Made by a program: the position numbers and the translations under genes
Source: Paguma larvata
Taxonomy: Eukaryota; Chordata; Mammalia; Carnivora; Viverridae
Length of the DNA: 64,000 bases
Direction of reading: 5' to 3'
Assembly: GCA_030068075.1 (NCBI GenBank)
Contig: CM057836.1
Span: 71,337,788 to 71,401,787, forward strand
Part shown: one piece after another, positions 12,401 to 24,139 of the stretch
How positions within the stretch are numbered: position 1 is the first letter of the stretch
Layout of the letters: the number at the start of each line of letters is the position of its first letter
Notes under the pieces: model-generated
Databases searched by the model: none
What the model was told of the DNA's origin: nothing
The model's input: the letters and a program-made list of their open reading frames with translations, nothing else

Positions 12401-15400
12401 CAAAAAAGGAAACAATCATGATTCTTTGGAGATATTGTTCTGTTGAGAGTGTTTACTATATTTGATAAAAATTTTATTAAACTTTAAAACAGAGAGAAAA
12501 ATGCTTCTTAAGAGTGACCCTTCTGGGGCCTGGCGGCTCATAGTCAGTTAAGCATCCGACCTCAGCGCAGGTCATGATCCCGTGCGTGGTTCATGAGTTT
12601 GAGCCCCGTGTTGGGCTCTGTGCTGACAGCTCAGAGCCTGGAGCCTGCTTCGGATTGTGTCTCCCACTCATGCTCTGTCTGTCTCTCTCTAAAATGAATA
12701 AACATTAATAAAGAAAAAAAATTTTTAAGTAAGAGTGACCCTTCTAAGAATGATGCTTTAGGGTATGTTACCCGTTCACACACTGATCTGAAACATGATG
12801 TCAATTTCCCACAGAATACGCCTAACCCTGGCACTTACCACTTGAAAACTTTTATTGAAGAATCCCTATTGAATCCAGTGATAGCAACCTACAGTTTTAA
12901 AAATGAAGGAAGAAAAAAACCACCACCTCTTGTGCAAATAAATGATCCAGTACTAAATGACCTTCCCCTGTACGTACCTCCTGACTTCTTGGACTTGTTA
13001 AGGAAGCAAGGGGCCACTTACTCATTTAAAGACAAACCGCGGCCAAGCCCCAGCATGCTGGTTTACAAAGATCAGGTAAAGTGCTACTTTTTCGTGTGTG
13101 GGAAAGCTACCCAGAACCCGTGAGGAAAATATTCTGTGTATTTAGAGTGCATCTTCCCCAGGAGAAATTGCAAACCTTACGATGCCTTATTTTCTACAGA
13201 AATCAGATGAGGGCTCGCTAATCTGCAAGTATGTCCAGCAAGATTTTTCCCTGTGAGGTCTCCTTCACCTAAGGAGAGTACATGGGGACAAATTATTCCC
13301 TCTCTGGGCATCGTTGACAGGATTCCCCCGACTTGGGGAGCTTCTGAGACCTTATCTGTGATGGGGCCATACTTCTGTTCTCTCAAGCACTTTATGCAGG
13401 TACCCTCTTCTTTTAAGAAGAAAAGTTTTCCAGTGAGTAGTACCCTTTAATTAGAGTGTGAACCGGATCCCATAGGGAGTGTTTTTCAAAACTTTCTTGT
13501 GGTATCAGGAAGGTCAGCTTCTATTCTCTGCTCTGCCAGTTCATTCATAACACTGATAGTAGACAGAGTACTGCTATGCTTACAGCCCTGTGCTAGGTTC
13601 TGGGCAGGGAAGATGTTCCTGACGGGGGGGGGGGGGGGGCATTGGAGTAACAATACAAGGGCAAATATGTCAAGTGCTAAGATAAATAGCATGGCAGGAA
13701 ATGCCAGTGGGAGTTCAGTGTAGGTTGGGTTGGAAAGCTGGTAGGCTGTCTGGATTAAGTAGGACCCAAGCTGGACCTTGAATAATACATGACATTTATG
13801 TGGCTCTTAATAGCTTACTGTGAGTTTCCACATGTAATCTCTCAGTGGTTCTTCCCCAGCGTCCTGAAATAGGTACAACAGATGTTATCCCCGTTTTGTA
13901 TGTGAAAACCAAGGTGAATAGAGACTTAAGTCACTTGTTCAGAGGCATGTAGCTGATAAGTAGATGAGGCAGTAATTTTACCTGAGGGTTTCTGAGCCCA
14001 AATTTGGTGCTTTTTCCAGTGTGCCTCTGGCCATGAACGAGGGGCAGGGTTTCCACGGGTAGATCCAGAGTAGGTGTTTCAAGGGAGGGGCTTAGCATTC
14101 TTGAAAGCCTGTTCCAGACTTTTAAATGCAGAATTGTGACTTGGCCTTTGGGACTTGGGACTCTGGGCCTCCCGTTTATAAGGAAGCCAGTAACATGGGG
14201 CACCTGGTTCGCTCAGTTGGTTAAGCATCTGACTCTTGATTTCGGCTCAGGTCGTGATCTCACGGTTCGTGAGATCGAGCCCTGTGTCAGGCTCTGCGCG
14301 GGCAGTTTCAGAGCCTGGTTGGGATTCTCTCTCTCCCTCTCTCTCTGCCCCTCCCCCACTCTCTCAAAATAAATAAAATTTTTAAAAAACTAAAAAAAAC
14401 AAGCCAGTAATAGTATCAATCTCTACAACTTTTTGGGAATATTGTTGTGATAACCTGAGAAGAAATGCATTGTAACTGGAGGTGCTTATGAAGATGGACA
14501 TGCAATTTTCAGCAGGACGGGCACGTGTCATAGCCAATATGTAAACCCTTCCTGTTGCTATGCAAATTATAGCTTTGAAACAGGACAGAATGATAAATGT
14601 TCATTGGGTAAATCTTACCCTATTTGCTTCAGTGGATGAATACAAACACTAACTTATGCTTAGACTTTTATGGCATGGTATCAAGTTACACATGCCACGT
14701 ATGAAACCATTCTGGCCACCTCCAATAGAAAAATCATTCTCCCTCATTCTCCACCACCATTTGCTTCCCTTCTACTTCCTCTCTTCTTGCTTTTAGGAGT
14801 TTTTGAGGGTAGACCAAGGCCCACTACTGAACGGAGAAAACAGAGAAGGTTGATATTAGGCAAAATTTAAAGCTTTAAAAGACCAAAAGAATTTGGCTTA
14901 CCCAGAGGGAGGGATAAAACCTGAAAACATACTCTTTCTCTTACTTTCTCTTTCCTCTCTCTCTGTCCACATCCCCCAAAGGATTGTGCTCTAGAAACTG
15001 GAAGAATTCAGTGTCTTCCTAATTTTCTGTTTCAAAGGTATACAGTAATGTTCTCAGGAAGAGAGAGATTCAGATGTGACATTGTTTACTCATCACTAAA
15101 ATTCATAATTCTGTATTTTTAAAAGCAGAACTCAGTAAAATAATAATTTGAATTTGAGGCAGATAGAATATACATTGTTGTTATTTGTTAAGACAGAACA
15201 ACATTCTCCAGCTTCACAATTTTTAATAGAATATTCACTTTATACCCCATTAGTGCTACTTTTTATTTGTAAGAAAGTTTTTACTATTTTCAACACCTTT
15301 ATTCTGAAGCATGTAACTCACTGGAGAGTCTGTATCAAAGACGCTTGTCATATGTATGTGTGCATGTGTGTGGGTGTGCGTGTGCATACATATACGTGTG

Positions 15401-18350
15401 TGTGTGTATACTCATCTATGTCTGGCCCTTTCCAAAGAGTATTTGAGATGGCCCTCGATTTTTACAATAATTCATTTTGTGTTTATTTTTGAGAAAGAAT
15501 AGGTTTTTATTGTAGAACATGTGTGCAGAAGTGGGGCCATGTGTCTCCCCATCTATAGTGTGGTGACCTGCCCTTTGCCTGGTCCCTGCTCATCCTCCAC
15601 TAGCCCCTGGGTTCCTCCCACTCGTTTCTGGATGATTTTAGCTCCTTTATGCCACCACTGTCCCCATCGTTACAGTCATGATTTCAGGCACATCCGTACA
15701 TGATCTTTCAACAATCTGGCTTTTCAGTTTCTTGAATTCTCCGCTGCCTCGGCTACTCACTACTCAAGACCAATCATTTCAACCCTCCCCAAACTCAACT
15801 GCATGTAACCCACTCTTATCATCCTTTCCAAATCTTCTGTCTCATTCACCCTAGCACCCTCGCCCCAACAATTTTTTCCATTGTCCCAATCTATAATCCA
15901 TGGATCCTTCTTTTCAGTGCCTCTAACTTTCTGATGTTTTCCTTCCTTGCAAAGCTGCAGTTCCGAGTTAGTCATTAGAGTTTCTCCCTGCGCACGCCCT
16001 CAATTCTCTTGCCCCAGTGGCTCATCTCACTTGTCTGCCAAGGCCAGAGGATTTAACACTGGTTAAATCCAAGTTGCTAGGAATTTTGTACTTTGTACTT
16101 TGAATTTTGAATTTTATACTTTGTCTCACACCTTCCCTCTTTCCAGTGCCCCTACTCCTCCTCCTCAATCCTTGTTCTCTCTTCTCACCTTCTTCAGCCC
16201 GTCCTCCCTCACCTCTTCATGTTGGAGTACCTGTGGCACTCACACCTCTTCCCCGTCTACACTCACTCCCTTGGTGACCTCATTCAGTCTCAAGGCTTTG
16301 GACACTATTTCTTTTGAGATTTCCAAATTTACATCTCCTTCCCAGACTCTCTCTTAAACTCCAGACTTGTATGGCCAACAGCCTTTTCGATTTCTACACT
16401 CGTATACCTAATTCAGGGTTTCTCAACCTTGGCAGTATTGACATTTTGGACAGGATAATTCTTTGTTGTGGGGCTCTTCTGAGCTTTGTAGGATGGTCAG
16501 CAGCATTTCTGGATAATTAGATGCCATTAGCAATCCCCCCCCTCCCAGTTGTAACAACCAAAACTGTCTCTAGACTTTGCCAAGTATTCCCCAGGGGTGA
16601 GGAGGGCGGTGATAAAACCAACCAACCAACCAGCAAACAAACCCACCTCTTTCCTGACTGAGAACCTTTGTGTAGTGGGTGTGATCTCTGAATGGTTGTC
16701 CTCGGGGTCAACAGGTTTGTTGTGAACTGGCTTCATCTTACTCTTTCTTCATTCTCTTCCTGCCCCTTTGGCCTCCTGGCTGCTTCTGGAGCTTGCCACT
16801 CCACCCCAGTATCTTTGCCCTGGATCTTCCTTCTTTCGGAATGTTCTTATTCCAGGTATCTGCATGGCTCACTCCATCTCCTTCTTCAGATCTTTAAGTG
16901 TCACTTTCTCAAAGAGCCCCATTTAAATTGGCCACCTGACACTCCTGACCTTCCCTATCCTGCCCTTATATTTTTTTCTTTAGCCATCAGTATACTCTAG
17001 CTGTCAATATACTATATAATTTACTTTCCCTTTGTATTTATTATCATTTTATTATTTATTATATTTATTATTATTATTTTGTTGTCTGTTTTCTCCCATG
17101 AGAGTGAAGCTTCATGAGGACGTGAATATTTATCTGTTTTGTTCACTGTTACATCTTTGCCTCTAGAACACTGTCTGGGGGCGCCTGGGTGGCTCAGTTG
17201 GTTGAGTGGCCGACTTCAGCTCAGGTCATGATCTCACGGTCTGTGAGTTCGAGCCCCACATCGGGCTCTGTTCTGATGGCTCAGAGCCTGGAGCTTGCTT
17301 CGGATTCTGCGTCTCCCTCTCTCTCTGCCCTTCCCCTGCTCACGCTCTGTCTCTGTGTCTCTCAAAAATAAATAAACGTTAAAAAATAAATAAATAAAAT
17401 AAAATAAAATAAAATAATTAAAAAAAAAAAAGAACACTGTCTGATGGTTAATATTTGTTGAATGTGGAATGAATGAATGATTACCCAAATATCTGAAATC
17501 TGACTGGGCCTTTCTCTATTTGTTTCCTTTGATGTGTGATTTTCTTAGACTGTATGCGTATCGCTCATTGCTCCTCAAAACTTATTTTCATAAATCCTAA
17601 GATCAAGAGCAAAGTGTTTTCCTTCAGAAAAGGTTTGCTTTCGGTTCTGCGGCTACTTGGGGGAGACACTTGGCGTCTGGTGCCACTTGAAATGCACTGC
17701 TTCCGTGTTCTGGGATCGCTCCGACGGTGGGAACCTGGACTGGAATCTGTGAAAGGGCCCAGCCCATGGTTACACTCGCTCAGCGATGGATTTCTTTCCC
17801 CTCTTCCAATTCTGCTTAGCACCAAGGCAACTCTGTCTACAGACCCTTCGCATGGGTGACGTGGGAGAGTTTGCTTTCACCAAGTGCTCTTTTAGGGTCT
17901 CCAGTTCCTGCGGGTAGGACTCCCATTAGATCGCCATCATCGATGGGCCCCGGCTTTGACCTCTGGGTCCTTGTAGGACTCTGAAGTTCCCTCAGACACA
18001 GCTCTGTTCTTCTGCTCAGTTTGATGTGGACCAGCGAACTTCCTCTGGGCAAAGTGAGGCCACAGTGCCTCTCTGGCTTTTTGCTATTTCCACTTGGTTT
18101 GTGGTTCATGTGATTCCTTATTATCTTGTTAGCAATTTCATATTGTTTTAAAACTCCTATTTGCTTTTAATATTTTATTCCTCATTTCTAGTAGTCTTCT
18201 GCAGTGGAAAATTCATCATCCAAATAACCTAATTTGCTATAAATAGAAACCAGATCTGTTTTTTCCCCTTAGAAATAGACTGTGACTCTTTTTTCATACG
18301 ATTATGTATTCTCTACATCATTTTATTTTATTTCTTAAATGTTTATTTAT

Positions 18351-18384
<34 letters not shown>

Positions 18385-18601
18385 CATGCAAGAATCCGCA
18401 AGCCATGGAGGGGCAGAGAGAGAGAGGGAGAGAGAATCCTAAGCAGGCTCCATCTCACGAACTGAGATCATGACCTGAGATGGCTTAGTTGGTGGAGCAT
18501 CTGACTCTTGATTTTGGCTCAGGTCATGATCTCAGGGTCATGAGATTAAGCCCTGCATTGGCCTGGAGTTGGATGTGGAGCCTGCTTAAGATTCTCTCTC
18601 T

Positions 18602-18634
<33 letters not shown>

Positions 18635-21600
18635 CCCCCTCCTTTGCCCCTCCCCCTCTTATGCACTCTCTCTCTAAAAAATTAAAAAGAAAGAAAAATT
18701 GGGCTATTCTGCATGTCCATCTTACGGAGTATTATAATTCCAGTGCCATTTTACATCTGCTGTTTATGTTTTCAACTAGAAACATGGATCAAATGACCTA
18801 AATGGGAAATTTTTAAGTATAAGCTTGAAATCAATATGTAAGGGACTTCCAAACAATCTGAAGTCAGCAAAGTCTGTGCCAGAGTTTCCCTACAATGAAC
18901 AGGACAAGAAGATGGTAACTCTGGCCCAGTCTGTAGCCAATGAGTCAGTAACAATGTGGCTTCAACACTTGCATCAAAGGGTAAAAATGAGTCATGTTCT
19001 CTTATAATACAATAGAAACAGATAGTCTGGTTTAAAAATGAACAAAGGATATGAACTAGCAATTCACAAAGAGACATACCAGTTACTAAACACACACACA
19101 CACGCAAAACCATAAAATGATGATTGGTTTTAACTAATAATTAAATAATTACAAAGGGACAAAAGCAGCTAGACACAAGTCTTTGCCTGTCAGATGATCA
19201 ACAATTTAAGTTTGATGATACCCATTATTGGCAAAGGGGGTACAGAAACATATTCTCATACACCGTATAATACAAATTGTTGCAAGTATTTTGGAGGGTA
19301 ATTTGTCAATTTCTAGCAATGTTTTAAATGCACATAGTAAGGGATTCCACTGTCAGGAATTTACAAATGATCTTACAAAGTACAATGAGTTATTTATATA
19401 CAGTACTCTAGCGTTGTTTATAATTTTATTTAACCAGAGGACTAATTATATAATGGTACATCCATACAGTGGTATATTGTGCAACCATTAAAGGTAATGA
19501 GGTAAATCTATATGTGTTGATAAGGAAATATCTCCAAGATATATATTATTACATGAAAACACACAAGGAACAGACCAATATTATAGTATAATCCCATTTG
19601 TATGGGTGAAATCACATATACACATATATAATGTTAAATGCATTGTTTCTTTTCTTGAGAGATACTTAAGCAATCATTAACAGTGGTTGCATCTCTAGAA
19701 GTAAGGGTTAAATTACATTTTCCATTTTAAATCTTCTCTTATTTACGTCCTAGGTTGGGAACATTTCAATGAAAATCATGAACAAAATAAAATTGCTTCA
19801 AACTTCTGTCTAGGTTAGCTTTACCCTTGGAAAAACGAAGCTCATGTAAAAGGAAACAAACTTGGTGATTCTGCCTCTCCCCACCCCCATATCAAAAGGA
19901 GGGAGCCAGGCTGGAAAGGCACGCCTGTTAACTTAGAAAATTAGCCAAAGGATCCATTCTAATGTGTTCAAAAAACATCCTTGGACAGCTGATTGGGAGA
20001 CTGAGGTTGAGAAAATTGGGCCGATTCATTGATCCTTAGCTGTGTTTATAGCTGTGATGATGATATCTCTGAAGACATGTTAATTTGAAAAGTGTTCCCA
20101 TGCTAAAAATAATGGCTGATGGAAATTTCAACAGAATGGTTTTGCATTTAGCAAAATATCAACGGAGAGAACCCTTGCGCCCAAAGAAGGGCTGGCAAGT
20201 AATACTGTAGAGAACTCAAGAGGTAAATGTTGGGATAATGAAGACCAAAATGTAGACGGGACAGTACATTGTTCACTTAAATTTAGAAGGTGGCCCTCAG
20301 AGTTGGCTCATTAGCATATATTTTTTGAGGTCGAGGTTTCAGAGAGCACCTGCAAGGCAAGGCAGTAATTGTCACATACAAATATGTCAAGAAAGCAGCT
20401 AGTGAAAATGAATTTTGAAAAATGGAAACAGAGAACCCCTCTCAGGGACTGGGACCCACTTGTTCTCAAGGTTCATTTGGAGCTGATGAAAACTACAAGA
20501 TACTGGCAAGATTAGGAGCAATATCGTTGCTATTCTTTTTGAGAAAGTCCTATGTCATCTATTTCTCAGACCCAAGTCTGAGCAGCGAATCAGTGATACT
20601 TTCATATGACATAAGAGGCTTGACTTCTCAGAGAAAAGATACATTTGGTGAAATTTCTACCCCTAGTGCCTAAAAATACTGCACCTACCAGCCCATTCAT
20701 TTCATTCGCCTTATGATTATTCTGATAGGGATTGTAAGGGGGTGAAAAATCTGTTTCTTCTGTCCCACATATTTATGGATCTGGATTTTCAAAATACTTG
20801 TCACACCAAGGACCTGATAAGTAGGGTTGGATTGTTTCACTTATTCCAAGTTTCTGACATTGATGGTGCTGGTACCACCCGACTGAATTAAGTATCCACA
20901 CTGATATCCTGCCGTATTTTGTGATCCTAAGATTGTAAGATTTCTGAGTGCCTAATCAGTGTGAATTGAAACAATTAGCTCGAGTCGGGTCCTTTTATGG
21001 ATACATGGTCTAGATTCTCTGAGCTGTATCTTACAAATGAAGAACTCAGAATTCTATGTTGGAATTAGGAAAGGATGTGTGTGTGTGTGCACATACATAC
21101 ATACACACATATCCCATTCTTTTTGAGTTATATATACATATATATTGCATTAGACCCAAGGATAGTGGAGTTACCCAGATAGTTTGCAACAAGTTCAGCA
21201 AAGCACAGAGAAACAGTCTCTTATGTAAGGCAGCTGACTATTTAAGACTTTATGGAAAAAAATCAGCCCTCTCTCAGCTATATCAAATGGCAAAGAACGG
21301 CCAATGCCAAATAAAGTAGGATAAATATAGAAGCTATGGGTAACCAATATTCCTTAGATTAATGCTGTCTAAGAGTTTTTCGATGAGTACTTTATGATGT
21401 AAATCTTTTGTGATCGCTGAATATAGAAGAGTAAACAGCTGCTTAAGGTTTTTTGTTTGTTTGTTTTAATACTTCTAAGTTTTCTTTCTCATTTCTTCTC
21501 CTCTGTATGTATGCGTGAAGGAGATAGAGCACAAGAACAATGGACATAAAGCATTTGTGCACAATTTAAATAGAAAGCAAATATACATGCAACTTTCATC

Positions 21601-22468
21601 AAAATCAAGAGATAAAATGCTGTGGCCCCCAAGAAAGCTGCCTGCTTAAAATACCTTCCTGTGCTTCCATGGTGTGACAGACACACACACACATGTTTCC
21701 TTGGTGTTTATTATGTCGAGTGAGCTATTAAGAAGGCACACGTGCATCAGGACAATGTATATATTTCTTTGTAAAATCTGTATTTACTGTTATTATCCCT
21801 GTATCCCCAAAAAGCTGCCTCTGCAATCAAAATTGTATTAGGCCCTCACAGCTGCGGGGTGAGATAGAATAGCTGAACTTCCATGTGGCAGATAATGCCA
21901 GGATATGGGTGCCTCATTTTCAGCAAAGGCAGTATTATACTTTTAAATCTGATTTTAAAATAATAGGGGGTGGAGAAGATTGTTCACTTCAAGGAAGGAT
22001 TCTTCCCAGGATTTCGTAATACAACTCCTCCCTGCCAGCTCCTTCATCAGAGGCAGTTCTGGAGGTCCGGCCAGTCTTCCCCTGGCTTCCTATTCTCTAT
22101 CCCACTCTGTACACGCCAGCTCCCTTGTGTCACACACTTCTGGGCTATTATCTGCAGATCCAGGGACAAGGGAGTCACCCAGGTAGTTTGAAATAAGTTT
22201 GGCAGTAGGTGGAGAGACAATCTCTTCTGCAACATTCCTCCTTAAAATGCCCTTCCTTGGCCTCCTCAAGGAGGTCCTGCCTTCCCTAAAACCCCACTCG
22301 AGTCTCATTGTCTTTGCCATATTTAGATCACCCAGGTGGATTTATTTATTTATTTTTCTCCTGGCTTTCTTGAGGTATAACTGACAGATAAAATTGTAAG
22401 TATTCATATGCCTTGTGAAATGATTACCACATCAAGGTAATTAATATATCCATCCCACTTCACACAGT

Positions 22469-22517
<49 letters not shown>

Positions 22518-24108
22518 TGAGAACACATAAGATCTAGTCTCTTAGCAGTTGTCAAGGATACAATACAGTGTTCACTATAGTCACTGCTGTACATTGTATC
22601 CCTGGAACTTACTCATCCAGTAACTGAAACTTTGTACCCTTTGACATTTGTCTCCCCATTTTGCCACCCCCAGACCCTGGCAACCACCATTCTCCTCTAT
22701 GTTTCTATGAGTACCCTTTTCCTTTTTTAAAGATTTTATTTCTTAAGCAATCTTTACACCTAATGTGGGGCTCAAACTCAAAACCCAGAGATCAAGAGTC
22801 GCACGCTCTAACGACTGAGCCACCCAGGTGCCCCTATGAGTACCCTTTTAGATCCCACATATAAGCGATACAAAACAGCATTTGTCTGTCTCTGGCTCGT
22901 TTCACTTAGCATAATGCGCTCTGGGTTCATCCATGTTGTTGCAAATGGCAGGATTTCCTTGTTTATGGTTGAGTAATATTCTTGTGGTAGGAGGGTAAAA
23001 TAGGTAGGTAGCTGATAGAGATATCATTATGCTCATTGATACATATATGTGTGTGTGTATATGTATATATATAATTTATATCACATATGTATTCATTTTC
23101 CATTCATCCATCAGTGGACATTTGGGTTATTTCCATAGCTTGGCTGTTTGTGAATAATGCTGCAGTGAACATGGGAGTCCAATAACTCTTCTAGATATTG
23201 ATTTTGTTTCCTTTGGATATATACCCAGAAATGGGATTATTAGATCATATGGTAGTTCTATTTTTTAATTTTTGAGGAACCTCCATACTGTTTCCCATAA
23301 TGGCTGTATAATTTTACATTCCTACCAATAGTGCACAAGGGTTTCCTTTTCTCCACATCCTGACCAACACTTGTTATCTCATCTTTTTGATAATAGCTTT
23401 CCTAACAGGTATAAGGTGGTAGCTCATTGTAGTTTTGATTTGCATTTCCCTGATGATTAGTGACACTAAACACCATTTCACATACATGTTGGCCACTTGT
23501 ATGTCTTCTTTAGAAAAATATCTGCTTGGCTAATTTTTAAGCAGATTATTTGTTGTTTTTTTTTTTTTTGTTTTGCGAGAAAAACTCATGAGTTGTATGA
23601 ATTCCGTATGTATCTTGGATATTAACAATTTATCAAAAAAAGTCCAAAAAAATCATTGCCAAAACCAGTGTCAAAGAGTTATTCCCTATCTTTTCATCTA
23701 GGGGTCTGTGGTTTCAGGTCTTACATTTAAGTATTCAGTCCATTCTGAATTAATGTTTGTGAGTGGTCTGAGGGTCTAGTGTCATTCTTCAAATGTGGAT
23801 ATCCAGTTTCCCCATTACCATTTATTGAGAGACTACCCTCTATGCAGTGTGTATTCTTGGTGCTCTTGTTCCATATTAGTGGGTTTATTTCTAGGCTCTC
23901 TGCTCTGTTCTATTGGTCTGTATGTCTGTTTTTATTCTAAGACCACACCGTTTTGATTATTATAGCTTTGTAATATGGTTTGAAATCAGGAAGTGTGATG
24001 CCTCCAGCTTTGTTATTTATCAAGATTGCTTTGACTATTGGCAGTATTAGGTGATTCCATATCAATATTAGGATTGCTTTTTTCTGTGTGTATGAGATAT
24101 GCAATTGG

Positions 24109-24139
<31 letters not shown>

